A DNA stretch of 64,000 bases from Acanthosoma haemorrhoidale (Eukaryota > Arthropoda > Insecta > Hemiptera > Acanthosomatidae), in assembly GCA_930367205.1 (NCBI GenBank), contig OV884009.1, positions 120,851,454 to 120,915,453 on the forward strand, given 5' to 3'. Each line of letters starts with the position of its first letter. Position 1 is the first letter of the stretch. The position numbers were made by a program, and so were the translations under genes. The notes under the pieces are model-generated. The model saw only the letters and a program-made list of their open reading frames with translations, was not told the origin of the DNA and did not search any database. Below are positions 1-10,254 of this stretch, piece after piece.

Positions 1-239
1 CCACAGAGTGGGCTTTTTTACCTGATCGCAACTGTTGCATTCTCTGCACTAAAAGTGTTTAAAAAAAAAGAAGATGTACAGAATTTTTTTTTTCTTCTAA
101 TTATGTTACAGTGAAATTAAAAGATACTTTATTTTAATAACATTGGCAAAATTATTACTTTACTCATGACGTATAAGTTCAGTTTAAGAGATAAATTTAT
201 TGCATACTATGGTAAATTTATTGGTTTTCTTATGAATAT

Positions 240-1011
240 TGTTGTGATATTTTAAAATGATGATTTTTAATAGTGTTTGTTTAAATAAACTCGAAATTAG
301 CGAGCATTGAATAACGATCCGTGATTCATTTTTGAAAGTATGAACGTTTTTATTGTCGTCATATTAATTATTAGTAATTGAAATAAAATAATATCATATT
401 TAATATAAACATTTATTATATAAACTTCTAATTTAAGCAAAGTAATAACTATTCAAAACAACTGGCATTAAATAACCAGTTGAAAGTCAAGAAGGCAGCG
501 GGAGGTAGTATAAATAAACCGGCATGAACACAAAAAACATTCTTCATTCTTCGTTCATCAGAGGAGAGAGCAGGTAGAGACCAGGTCCAGGTAGTCACCG
601 ACCCACGCTACCGCCTCATGGTGAATCACTTACATCCGGCCATGAGACGTAATAGAACCACGCGCGGCAGAGAAGAACAAGCATGCTGATCCGCGAACCA
701 CACGAAGATTATCCACAAGAAGCACTGGCCAGTATTAGTATACAGTTAAGAATAATTTACAAGGTACCATTTTAATGTTAGTCTTAATAGTATTCTTTAT
801 TACGTACGTATATTTTATTTTTGTATATCAATTTTAGTATTTCAATGTGTCTAAATAAAACCAATATCCTTTTGCCAGAAGTTTCCTATATAATTATTAA
901 CAGAACCCTGAATTAACGTAAAAGTTATTAAATATAAAAGTTTTTTTTTTTAAATTATATGAAAGAAAATATAATTAAAATATTTATTAATAAATAAGCA
1001 AATATTAGAAT
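240..1011 (+). repeat. Left (5') LTR of family A element
   Basis: This LTR matches 2606-3347 almost base for base. A TATA-like word (TATAAATAA) starts near 509 and an AATAAA at about 854 is followed by a T-rich stretch, giving the expected promoter and polyadenylation signals. It carries about 28 bases near 637-665 that the right LTR lacks; the gap lies between short GGC repeats. The ends are not the usual TG...CA. Confidence 0.85.
508..517 (+). promoter_or_regulatory. TATA-like box in family A LTR
   Basis: GTATAAATAA lies mid-LTR, and the same word recurs in the right LTR near 2874. It is about 345 bases upstream of the AATAAA signal, so U3 and R would meet just after it. Assignment rests on motif and position only. 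Confidence 0.45.
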
Positions 1012-1014
1012 ATT

Positions 1015-1032
1015 TGGCGCCCGCAAACAGAG
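1015..1032 (+). other. Primer-binding site, family A
   Basis: TGGCGCCCGCAAAC follows the left LTR. TGGCGCCC is the start of primer sites that pair with the 3' end of certain tRNAs. The inverted copy at 13573-13584 keeps the same core (TGGCGCCCGAGG), so the site is conserved across copies. Confidence 0.75.
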
Positions 1033-1170
1033 AAATGTTAATTTAGGAAATATGGTTAAAGGATTGATTGGATAAAGTGTGTCACAAAAAATTGTTTAAA
1101 TTTAAAAGGTTAGCTCAAGAAGTGTTAAAAATTGTGTTTGTGGTAGGAATTTGTATTGTTAAATTCAGTC

Positions 1171-1839
1171 ATGGAAAACGTAAATGAATCGCGTCGCGAG
1201 GAAAGTGATATGCAAAAGTTAATTAGGTTAATGGTAGAAATGAAACGTGATATGATAAAAAAATTAGACGAAGGTTTTAAAGAACAGAATCGTATAGTAG
1301 ACGAAGTTTTTAAAAAACAGAATCGTATATTAGACGAAGGTTTTAAAGAACGGAATAGAATTATTGACGAAAATAATCGATATAGTAGCGAAAAATTTAA
1401 TGAAAATAAACACAATTTACAAAATTCTTTCAAAGATTCTAATGCACAACTGGATGAAAAAATACATCCTTTAAAAAGGAAAATTAAATTTGAGAAACAA
1501 AAAACGTGCATAAATAATGAAACGGTAATTGATCCTAATGAAATAAAAATAATTAAAAATCGTGATAATTTAGAGATTCAGCAATTTAAAAAGTCTGACC
1601 CAGTAGTAACTATAAATAAAATTAAAAGTAAAATGGTTAAAAGTTTAAATAAGAAGAAAGTAGAATTTAAAATTGTATATAATTTTAGTGAAATTCCCCT
1701 TGGCGAGTTTAGTGAAAATAACGTGAAAATAAATAGAAGGAAGGACTTTAAAAATAACTTCAGGGATACTTTTTGGGCTGTAGAGTATAATTTTAAAAAG
1801 AAAAGGAAAAAACAGATATACTTTATTATTATAAAATAA
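1171..1839 (+). CDS. Gag-like coiled-coil protein of the family A element
   Basis: Reading from ATG 1171 gives about 222 residues, basic and lysine-rich. Residues from about 25 to 100 are charged and repetitive, with four or five near-repeats of the motif DEGFKEQNRI, which predicts a long coiled coil. No zinc knuckle or enzyme motif follows. ATG 1171 is preferred over an earlier TTG because the inverted copy at 13.4 kb starts at the same place (context CAGTC then ATGGAAA, MENV versus MESV). The last 25 residues are very Lys-rich and run into AT-rich DNA, so the tail may be a deletion junction. It is probably the N-terminal part of a gag, kept as a packaging remnant. No database match was possible. 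Confidence 0.6.
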   Translation: MENVNESRREESDMQKLIRLMVEMKRDMIKKLDEGFKEQNRIVDEVFKKQNRILDEGFKERNRIIDENNRYSSEKFNENKHNLQNSFKDSNAQLDEKIHPLKRKIKFEKQKTCINNETVIDPNEIKIIKNRDNLEIQQFKKSDPVVTINKIKSKMVKSLNKKKVEFKIVYNFSEIPLGEFSENNVKINRRKDFKNNFRDTFWAVEYNFKKKRKKQIYFIIIK

Positions 1840-1930
1840 TGCTGATCGGATAAATGTAAAAAAGTAAAATAAAAAATACATAAATAAAATAAAAAATTAA
1901 AAATTAATAGAAAAAACTATTATTAAAAAA

Positions 1931-2480
1931 TGGCAAATTAGGCACGTGTAAAGTTTAGAAATTAAAGTTTATTATAGTGTAAAATCAAAGTTAAAATTAT
2001 GGTAAAAGATATAGAAAAACTAGAAAATTAAAATCAATTGGAATAATTTAATATAACAGCAATCAGGCCCATGTAAAAATTTGGAATTAAAGCTTATCAT
2101 AGAGTATTAAAGTGTTAAAATGTTTAGTTGTAAAATAAAATTTGAAAATATGGTAAAAGACATTGAAAAACTTGAAAGTAAAATCAATTGAAAATAATTT
2201 ATTATAAGATAACATCAATCACCCATGTAAGAATTTGGAAATTTAAGTTTATTATATTGTATTAAAATGTTAGAATGTTTAACTATACAATCAAAGTTGA
2301 AAATGGGTTAAAGTCTAAATCTAAAGACTAGAGAATTAAATTTAATTTAGAAATCTTATTATGAAAATAATCTCAATCAAGCAAGGTAAAGACTTGAAAA
2401 TGAAAAATTATTGTAATAATTGAATGTTAAAATCTCTGTATAGTACATGTAAAATTTTGGTGACATACATTTTGGTATTG
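1931..2480 (+). repeat. Degenerate tandem repeat, period about 128-160 bp
   Basis: About four diverged units can be lined up. Each begins near CAATCA and continues through words such as CATGTAA, TTTGGAA, AAGTTTATTATA, ATGTTTA and ATGGTAAAAGA, and ends near AATCAATTG. Approximate starts are 1931, 2059, 2214 and 2373. The block fills most of the space between the gag-like ORF and the right LTR. Confidence 0.6.
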
Positions 2481-2605
2481 TAATTTAGTTATAAGAAAAT
2501 ACAAATAATTAATATGATGAACAAGTAAATGTAAGATCAATAGTAAAGCAAACAAAAAATTTTTTAGACAAGCTCAAAAATTTTTTAAATCGGATCGGAC
2601 CCGAA

Positions 2606-3347
2606 TGTTGTGATATTTTAAAATGATGATTTTTAATAGTGTTTGTTTAAATAAACTCGAAATTAGCGAGCATTGAATAACGATCCGTGATTCATTTTTG
2701 AAAGTATGAACGTTTTTATTGTCGTCATATTAATTATTAGTAATTGAAATAAAATAATATCATATTTAATATAAACATTTATTATATAAACTTCTAATTT
2801 AAGCAAAGTAATAACTATTCAAAACAACTGGCATTAAATAACCAGTTGAAAGTCAAGAAGGCAGCGGGAGGTAGTATAAATAAACCGGCATGAACACAAA
2901 AAACATTCTTCATTCTTCGTTCATCAGAGGAGAGAGCAGGTAGAGACCAGGTCCAGGTAGTCACTGACCCACGCTACCGCCTCATGGTGAATCACTTACA
3001 TCCGGCAGAGAAGAACAAGCATGCTGATCCGCGAACCACACGAAGATTATCCACAAGAAGCACTGGCCAGTATTAGTATACAGTTAAGAATAATTTACAA
3101 GGTACCATTTTAATGTTAGTCTTAATAGTATTCTTTATTACGTACGTATATTTTATTTTTGTATATCAATTTTAGTATTTCAATGTGTCTAAATAAAACC
3201 AATATCCTTTTGCCAGAAGTTTCCTATATAATTATTAACAGAACCCTGAATTAACGTAAAAGTTATAAAATATAAAAGTTTTTAAAAATTATATAAAAAA
3301 TATATAATTAAAATATTATTATTAATGCATCAAGCAAATATTAGAAT
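2606..3347 (+). repeat. Right (3') LTR of family A element
   Basis: This matches 240-1011 with few differences, apart from the 28-base segment missing near 3004 and some A-rich length changes near 3270-3330. High LTR identity suggests a fairly recent insertion. Confidence 0.85.
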
Positions 3348-3352
3348 AATAT

Positions 3353-3941
3353 ATTAATTTAATTATTGCATGTTCATGTCCACTATAGAAAAAAATTAAT
3401 AGTTCTTGCAAACTTAGGCTGTTCTAATAAAGTTTCAATCATAAATAAATAATCGGTCACATTTTGTTGGCCACTTTGAAGGAAAAAAAACTGTAATACT
3501 AACTGGCCAAAATGGTAGCTGTGCGTTTTAATATCCTGTGAAATGCTTTAAAAAAAAAGTCTTGTCAAAGATTGATTATTACACTGTGTTACAGCAATTA
3601 AAAATACAGAACATTACACAAATAAATTATTTATTAATCTCTAGTGAACCTTTTAAACAAATCAGTCATGTTTTTTAGACCTGGCTCCAGGCCTATTATT
3701 CATTTTTTATGGAGATGCAATAATTTTTATGTCTTCTTTACATCAAACAAGATCACCATAGAAAATTCTATACCTCTAGCTTAAAGACATGTCTCTGACT
3801 TACAAAAATTAAGTTAGCAGATTATTTACAAAGCAACTTGTTATCAACATTTACAATTGTGTCCTGGAAGTTAACCTCTTGATGAATTACTGTACTAAGA
3901 CTTTACAAACTATTATTCATTCTATTGTTAGGTTTACTCAC
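3353..3941. other. AT-rich non-coding stretch
   Basis: I see no ORF, splice-bounded segment or repeat copy here. If the minus-strand gene is real, this is its intron downstream of the acidic exon. Confidence 0.4.
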
Positions 3942-4195
3942 AATGTTGTCAATGCGGCTTGACTGTCTAGTTTTCCTATCAGGTACTGAAGACCTGACGA
4001 CATCTCCATTTTCCTTAACGTCTCCAGCCCTCTGCCCTACCTCCTGCCGCTGGTTCCCCTTTTCTTCTGCTTTCATAGATACATCTTCTGCTTTCATAGA
4101 TGGATCTTCAGCTTCATCTTCTTCTTCTTCTTCTTCTTCTTCCTCTTCTGCATCTTCAACCTCATCTTCTTCCTCTTCTTTTATGGGCTCTTTTT
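3942..4195 (-). CDS. Candidate exon: Glu-rich, then basic segment (host gene, minus strand)
   Basis: On the minus strand a T-rich tract ending TTTGTGAAG (acceptor) precedes 4195, and a consensus donor GTGAGT follows 3942. The 254 bases stay open in one frame, entering in phase 1 and leaving in phase 0. The product starts KEPIKEEEDEVED, continues in a run of nine Glu, repeats SMKAED/SMKAEE, and ends RKTRQSSRID. Acidic-then-basic composition is common in nuclear or chromatin proteins, but I do not recognise the family. The incoming phase matches the candidate exon at 15326-15369. The opposite-strand Ser-rich ORF is its shadow. It could also be the 3' exon, because the frame continues to a stop at about 3903 if the donor is not used. 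Confidence 0.55.
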
Positions 4196-5085
4196 CTTCA
4201 CAAACAAAAAATTAAAATCAATAACATACAAAAGTAACAAATCAGTTATCACATATATTACAAGCAGAACTGTAAATATCACAGGGAATCCATTTTCTAC
4301 ACAACAGCCAAAAACTTGTTTTTATCAAATTACATTACAAAAGGCTTTTTTTTTTCTTTTTTTTAAAAGATAGATTTATAGAGAATTAGTACCGTTTATG
4401 TTATCAAATTTTAGATTGATCAAGAGGCAAGATTTTCTAATCACAAACCTCATGAACTTTGTAGTGGACGTCATACATAAACACAAATTTATTTATTATT
4501 TGAGGTGTAATGAATAACATAAATGCTTCACAAGAAAGATTAACTTTTTTGTAGAGGGACACTAAATGTTTATTGATTATTAGTTGCAATGATCCTACTA
4601 TTTTTAATAATTATTTGTTTTAAAAAAAGGACTACCTAGACCTCGAAATCGAATTTTGGATTTTCTTATTTTGTTTAAATATGGTTAGACTTATTTAGCT
4701 ATGAAGTGTGTGAAAAAAAATTACAAAAAAGCTCTTAACCCACTGCTATCTTGAAACTAAGTAAATTCTAAACCTGGAAATACTATAACGATTGTTGAGT
4801 GTTTACTTGTTTTGTTTTCAATTTACAGAACTACTGTGTATACATTGTTAATGAGAAACAAGGCCAACTACAACATTGCATTTTTCATGTTTGCACCGCT
4901 ACATTTACCATTTTCCACACTATGCGGTGGTAATAGAGTCCAATAGAGGGGACTACCATATAATAGATTAATAGGTAAAGGAGACACTAAGCAAGCATGG
5001 CGACCTTATCTTTGAAAATTCTGAGTGGCTGAAGAGGCCGAAGACGCATCAGAAGCACATAGCATGTAGATGACTGTGTGACACG
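4196..5085. other. Non-coding stretch (putative intron)
   Basis: AT-rich sequence with no convincing ORF. The part from about 4920 to 5085 is less AT-rich and may be the start of the LINE fragment that becomes recognisable at 5086. Confidence 0.35.
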
Positions 5086-5286
5086 GGATCAGGTGTTCAG
5101 GGTACCCCGCAACTTGATCCAGGCGACGGTCTGGCATGCAAAGTCCAAGTACTTTCATACTCTTCTCTGCTCCTGATTACAAATCCAAACGGCAACTCCT
5201 TCAAAAACTTTCCCTCTGTGGCTTCTCCCTCAAGTATTCCCCAGACAGAAGTATTTGCTTATACAACCCAATGACCTAAACTCACG
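5086..5286 (+). mobile_element. LINE fragment (same family as 8093-8310)
   Basis: The stretch aligns with 8093-8310: both contain GTGTTCAG or GCGTTCAG, then GCAAC, then a region ending in TCCAAATCC, at the same spacing. It is cut at 5287 by the family B LTR and resumes at about 6109-6160, where CCTCAACCA and CACCATC match TCTTCAACCATTTTATC near 8290. Reading frames are broken. Confidence 0.55.
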
Positions 5287-6108
5287 TGTCGGGTCGTCAC
5301 GAGGGGGGTGCCTGGTTACCTTAGCCCTGGTGACAAGTGAGGGTTGCTTGAGTTTATAACCTCGACAATCCTTTCATGACGGCTTTACTATCTGACTCCA
5401 TTTTTTGATAGGCATGTGTGCCCCGACAAAGCACTATGTTCAGGAGAAGAGGTACAGGGTAGGTTTATAGGTAGTTTATGTGGTCTTGGAATGACCACGA
5501 ATTCACACTCGGTATCTAAGGGTAGGCGAAAACCGTCCGGATCCCAAAAGCGAGTGTGAACCGGAGAGAGGCAGACTGGATTGCCATGGGAGACACTGCT
5601 AGGTAAATTTGCAGGGCCACAGCAACCGTCGTCCGCGAGGGAGAGGTCTCTCTCAAGGAGGTGCTAGTTTTAGCGAGACGAAGGCAGAGATTTCCACTAG
5701 GAAGGTGTGGGGTCTGACAACGCCGGACTAAAACATAGCGAGGTTAGGAGAGAGAGATGCAGAGGTAGTTGAATGAGAAGGCCATGGTTTCAGTAGAGCA
5801 GCAAACGCCAGTGCAGAGAGAGAGAGAGAGTAGTGTTCCAAGTGACAGTCCTGTTCGTTATGCTAAGTTTGTCCTGTGCCGCTTCTTATATAGCCGGTAC
5901 GCCCTGGAGGGGATGGGCCCCCACCAGGCGGCCCGGGGAAGTGGGGATGGCCCCCCACTTGCGGCTGTTTACTCCACTGGCTCCTCCCCCTACTCTCACT
6001 GACGTCATAATCTTTATTAACAACAAAATATGGAAACATAGATAGGTATAATATGAATCGAGAAAAGGGGAATTTTTCATTATTCCTAATTAAAAGGTGG
6101 CCACAACA
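5287..6108 (+). repeat. Putative solo LTR (family B), copy 1
   Basis: This 822-bp block matches 48865-49729 over most of its length. Both start TGTCGGG and end GGCCACAACA, giving the TG...CA ends of an LTR. Shared landmarks include GTGTGCCCCGAC, the CGTCCGGATCCCAAA stretch and GACGTCATAATCTTTA. The first 100-190 bases differ between copies. A TATATAG word near 5887 could be the core promoter. It sits inside a LINE fragment. No clear target duplication is seen, so solo LTR is an inference. Confidence 0.6.
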
Positions 6109-6160
6109 TATTTTGTATCTACCTCCTCAACCACTTCACCATCTCCCTCCCTCATCCTTT

Positions 6161-6385
6161 GTCCTCCTTTAATGGTAATGATTTTTATTTTAAATATGTC
6201 TCTCCTACAGATCTTATAGCCTCCGTAATGAGAGCACACGCTAACACTACTGATCCTGACGGAATACCCATAAAGTTAATAAAACTATGCTATCCAGTCA
6301 TCCTGCCTGTTTTTCTCCATATTTACAATTTACCACTTCAAAACTTGGTCTTCTTAGCTTCTTGGAAAAAGCTGTAATCCAGTCC
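6161..6385 (+). pseudogene. LINE reverse transcriptase fragment, N-terminal part
   Basis: The translation contains FYFKYVSPTDLIASVMRAH followed by a PDGIPIKLIKLC-type stretch, typical of the segment just before the fingers of Jockey-like non-LTR reverse transcriptases (the 'GxDGIP' motif). The element is interrupted at 6386 by the piggyBac insertion and continues at 7674. It is a decayed copy with no start or full domain. Confidence 0.65.
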
Positions 6386-6579
6386 TTAACACATTTAAGG
6401 CCGGCCCCGCGATAATGCGGGATTCTGAGTCTCACTTGAGCGCCAGCCCCACGACGATGTGCAATTTGTTTTGCTAGTATGGGTGCCTTACACATCGATT
6501 TGCATTCAGTTGTCATGGTTACGTCGAGTTTGCCGTACAATTGGAACAAATTGAGGTGAACACCTCGGGAACCCGAGTC

Positions 6580-7336
6580 TTTAAAGCATTTCAGATTGAA
6601 AACAGGAGAATATGCGTTTAAAAGAAAAGGTAAAATTTTAGTACAGGCGTGGAAGCCAAAACAGAAAATCATATACTTAGTTTTAACTATACATTCGGGA
6701 GAATTAATAAAAACGAATCAAATACACTGAACAACAAAAAAAGAAATTAGAAAACCGCATTCTGACATAGACTATAACAAGTATATGATGGGTATAGATT
6801 TGGCAGACCAGTATTTACCATATTATTCCATCTTGAGAAAAACGGTGAAGTGGACAAAGAAGATTGTATTGTTTCTTTTAAATTGAGCAATGTTTAACGC
6901 ATTTAAATTATATACCGAGTTAAATGGCAACATTATAAAATATAAAAAATTTTTACATGCTGTTGGACGTTCTTGGATCGAGGAATTCTCAAACACTCAA
7001 AATGTATCAAATGATACTTCTAGTACTTCTGATTCTAATACTTTAAGTACTTCCGTACTTGTTCCTACACCTCGCACACCAAAGTTTGATCACCCCCAGA
7101 GACTTTTGTGTGATATGAAGAAACATAAAGTTACCAGAATTATTGGATCAGGGAAAACAAATCAATACGTACAAAGTCCGTGTAAAGTTTGCTCTGCTAG
7201 TAAAAAAAGAAGCGAGAGTAGCTTTATGTGTGCTGAATGCTTAGTATACCCTTACATCTTGGACAATGTTTCGGAAAATACCATACTTGCCTTAAATATT
7301 GATATTTTTATTTTCTGTTTATTTATATATATGTAA
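6580..7336 (+). pseudogene. piggyBac-type transposase, C-terminal remnant
   Basis: The readable frame contains DYNKYMMGIDLADQY (a form of the piggyBac 'YNKYMGGVD..D' motif), then ILRKTVKWTKKIVLFLLN, a TGA stop near 6884, and FNAFKLYTELNG. From 6890 the frame stays open to 7336 and ends in a Cys-rich zinc-binding tail with CKVCSASKKR and CAEC, as in PGBD4-like proteins. The two upstream catalytic Asp regions are absent, so no activity is expected. Confidence 0.8.
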
Positions 7337-7539
7337 TAATCCATCATAAAATAAAAAAACTGTATTTTTTCTATAATTATAAATTAAAAATTTTGATTTT
7401 GTTTATATTTTTCATTTCTGTTAAATTGTGTATAACGAATATGTAATCAATACGTACTATTTTACAAAACTTGTTTTAAATACTTTTTTTTATCTACTCA
7501 TTGATCAGAAACAAGCGAACCAGGCTGACGTTTGGGCTT

Positions 7540-7669
7540 GAAGTTGCTGATACGTTGCCGGAACTCACGCTTTAAATATCTCATATGACGCCAGTGCTCA
7601 GGCTTTAAATGTCTCATATGAAGCCGGCGCTTAGGCTTTAAATTTCTTATGTCTCCGGCCCTCAATGTG
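7540..7669 (+). repeat. Subterminal tandem repeats of piggyBac element 1
   Basis: Three units of about 33 bp begin CTTTAAAT and contain TCTCATATG or TCTTATG and GCCGGC-like cores, at about 7570, 7603 and 7637. They abut the right inverted terminal repeat. Such subterminal repeats are often transposase-binding sites. Confidence 0.6.
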
Positions 7670-7673
7670 TTAA

Positions 7674-8310
7674 AGCTCACACTTTCCTCGGTCATAGCCC
7701 AGGGATTGAGCTCGCTTTCTTTTTAACTGTTACATAAATGATCTCCTTAACTTATCTTCCATCCTACTACTTTTCCTTATCCTTTTTCCCATCACCTTTA
7801 CGCTTGCCCACATCTAGGGAGACCTAGATCGGATCAGTGCCTGAGCAAACCTGACACTTAACTGAGGTTAAATGCAGCAAAAACCGAGGCAATTCCCACA
7901 GGCTGCAGTTTCCTCCTCAGACCCTTTGCTGATATTCCCCTTTTAACCCTTACCCTTAATAACCTTTCCTTCAATTTTTGCTCCACTGTAAAAAACTTAG
8001 TGCTAACCATTGACTAAACCCTCTCTTGGAACCAACAAATCCTTCAAATTTTCCTTGGGTCAATTATGTCAAAATGCACAAGGTTTGTAGATGACTATTA
8101 GGCGTTCAGTGTACTTCGCAACCTGACCCAGGCTACATTCCGGCAGGGGAAGTCTAAGTATTTTATTAAGCCTCTCCTCTGTTCCTGATTCCAAATCCAA
8201 ATTGCAACTCCTTTGAAACTTTCTCTCTGAACTTCCTGATGGAGATATCCTCAGTTTCACCTGATAAACTATACTCATATTTTGCGTCTGTCTCTTCAAC
8301 CATTTTATCA
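7674..8310 (+). pseudogene. LINE reverse transcriptase fragment, C-terminal part
   Basis: This continues the LINE split by the piggyBac. A decayed version of the AQG(S)SxSPxLFNxYINDL palm motif is readable near 7695-7760, then a degraded stretch where the catalytic YADD should be, and SWNQ near 8025. Multiple stops and shifts are present. The same palm motif is better kept in the related copy at 25850. Confidence 0.6.
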
Positions 8311-8445
8311 GCTTCCTCTCACTATTTTTAATAGTTCTTAATAGCCAAAGCAAAAACATTTTGACAGGGACGGTGCTTAAAACTCTACTGTTTGATGCTT
8401 TCCTTTGAGCTATCCCTGTATGAATGCTAGCAAAAACCACATAAT

Positions 8446-8525
8446 GAATGCTGATAGCTCAGAGGTAGAAAATTGGGGAGGTCGGGATGAGTTTCAAGCC
8501 CCAGTGTTGTCACTATCTTTTCTCT
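8446..8525 (+). mobile_element. tRNA-derived SINE fragment (plus)
   Basis: TGATAGCTCAGAGGTAGAA resembles a tRNA D-arm and RNA polymerase III A box. GAGTTTCAAGCCCC, about 40 bases later, resembles a B box. The acceptor stem does not pair, so a working tRNA is unlikely. A related copy lies in the opposite orientation at 8600-8695. Confidence 0.5.
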
Positions 8526-8599
8526 AGAACTAATAATTATTAATAATAGTGGATTCAATACCATAGCCAATAATTAAGAATAAATATTAGCCAAAGAAA

Positions 8600-8695
8600 A
8601 AAATATGAGAGGGTTGGGGCTTGAATCTGGAACCTCTGTAGTCTCCAGTCAGTTGCTCTACATCTGAGCAACCCTTGCACGATCAATGGATTCCG
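8600..8695 (-). mobile_element. tRNA-derived SINE fragment (minus)
   Basis: On the minus strand GGTTGCTCAGATGTAGAGC (A box) is followed by GGTTCCAGATTCAAGCCCC (B box), the arrangement of a tRNA-headed SINE. No matching acceptor stem is seen. Together with 8446-8525 it forms an inverted pair about 75 bases apart. Confidence 0.5.
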
Positions 8696-10254
8696 TCACC
8701 AGACATATATAGCAAGCTGTTTTTTAAATTTTTACTGTGGGTTGGAAGTCATAGATTTTCTTTAAAGTCTTTCTCTATAGGTGTCTGTTGTTTTTTTGTA
8801 CATTTTCATTCACTATAGCAGGGGACATATGCCTTACTCTAGAAGGAGATCCGATCCCGAATATAATGAAGAAAAACAATCTACATTTCTAATTGCAAGT
8901 AATTAATTAATAATTGACCCTTCATTATTTTTCACAAGGTTGCTTTTATTTATAGCATCTTAAGGGGATTATCAAGTAAAACTTTCATGCTAATTACCAT
9001 ATCTCTATATAGAAGTGAGATTGTAACAAAATTATGAATACACCTAGTAGACCAGTGAAATAGGGCTTGGAGGTAGAAATAAGTGTTAGAAAGCTATTAA
9101 ATTCTGCATTTAGTCCAAATAAAACTTTTCAAATTGGGTCAAGTGCACATATAGAAAATTAGAATTTTCTAGTTTGTATCCTATTTTTCACAGTCAGTTA
9201 CAAAGGTGTGTCAGCCAATTAAAACCATTATTTTCTAGTAATTAACTTAGAAACTGATATTCTAAATTAAAACTAATAATTATTATTAATAAGTAATAAT
9301 AATTTTTCAAAAAGTCCTTTAATGTGGTATTTTAAATTTGTTGAATATGAAATCTAGGATTTAATGAATCTTGGCTTGTTTTTATTAAAAAAAAAAAAGT
9401 AAGTGTAATTTAATAAAGGAATATTTATAATATACAGTGAAACTTCTCTATAGCAGATTCCTCTCAATTTGTACACCTCATCTAATTTTCAATAACTTTA
9501 TAGTATTCAGGACTTCTGAATAACGGATGCACACAGGCTTGATGCAAGGATTTTAATTGAAAAGTATCTCTACGATGGATAGCCGGAAGCCAGTTAAGAT
9601 CATATTCTGGGAACTTTTATTCTATTTATTTGTTTCATTTAATTTTCCAGAATTTTGTTTTACTATACTGTACTGACTATTTCCTGTAATTCAGTTTGGT
9701 TGTAGGGATTATTGTTTTAACCTTTCATTGTTAGTTCTCCTTCCAATCCGATTGGCAACATGTCAACTTGTGCCCGTTTAACATGAGTGTACATGAAAAA
9801 CTTGCTATTCCTGATTTAGCCGCTCATTTCAAAATTGGGAAAGAAAAAAAAGAATTGCGTGAAAAGTGGAAACACCTGCATTAATTGTGCACTTACTTTT
9901 TTTGAATTCCTCGGCCATGTTTTATATCTACATGTATAAGTTATAAATTGAAGATATTTTAATTCAATTTTTTTCATTAATGAAAATTTTAATACATTTT
10001 TAATTTATTTTTTAATAAAAAAAAACTTTCTCCTGACCTTCTTTGTTCCCTGGTACTGGGTAGGATTAATTTAAAAAAAAAATGTTTTAGTATATTATGA
10101 TTGAATAACAATATCTTTTTTTAAAAACTATATTAGATAAAATTACCTTTAGGTACAATACAATACTTAATTGCGATCTGAGAACACTTTTATACCATAT
10201 ATACAGTACTAAATTCACTCACCTATTATATTTAATCAGAAAGTTGTTTAAGTG
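8696..10254. other. AT-rich stretch with a possible pogo-like end
   Basis: I see no gene. From about 9435 the words TACAGTGAAACTTCTCTATAG resemble the terminal repeat of pogo/Tigger-type DNA transposons, and 9780-9880 has a short coding-like stretch, but no second end is found. Confidence 0.3.

Larger units (their letters stand above)
240..3347 (+). mobile_element. Non-autonomous LTR retrotransposon (family A) with both LTRs
   Basis: Two long direct repeats (240-1011 and 2606-3347) enclose about 1.6 kb. Both begin TGTTGTGATAT and end TTAGAAT. The 5-base word AATAT flanks the pair at 235-239 and 3348-3352, which fits a target-site duplication. A primer-binding site starting TGGCGCCC lies three bases after the left LTR (1015), the position expected for tRNA priming. 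The inside holds one gag-like ORF and a tandem-repeat block, with no protease, reverse transcriptase or integrase. The element would therefore need enzymes from a relative. At least five more LTRs of this family lie in the window (13.6, 28.5, 39.1, 39.9 and 43.2 kb). No strong polypurine tract is seen before 2606. Confidence 0.85.
6390..7669 (+). mobile_element. piggyBac element 1 with TTAA duplication
   Basis: TTAA occurs at both edges (6386-6389 and 7670-7673), the piggyBac target signature. The ends are inverted repeats: CACATTTAAGGCCGG on the left and the complement of CACATTGAGGGCCGG on the right. Removing 1280 bases and one TTAA rejoins the LINE in which it sits. Inside is a decayed transposase. 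The 5' half of the transposase gene is missing, so the element is internally deleted as well as mutated. Confidence 0.85.

Noticed and set aside
3925..4215. Plus-strand Ser-rich ORF
   Set aside because: It is the complement of the Glu-rich minus-strand segment, which has splice borders and better composition.
7498..7695. Minus ORF with repeated RHLKPE units
   Set aside because: It is a shadow of the subterminal tandem repeats of the piggyBac element.
8446..8695. Functional tRNA genes
   Set aside because: A-box and B-box words are present but acceptor and anticodon stems do not pair.
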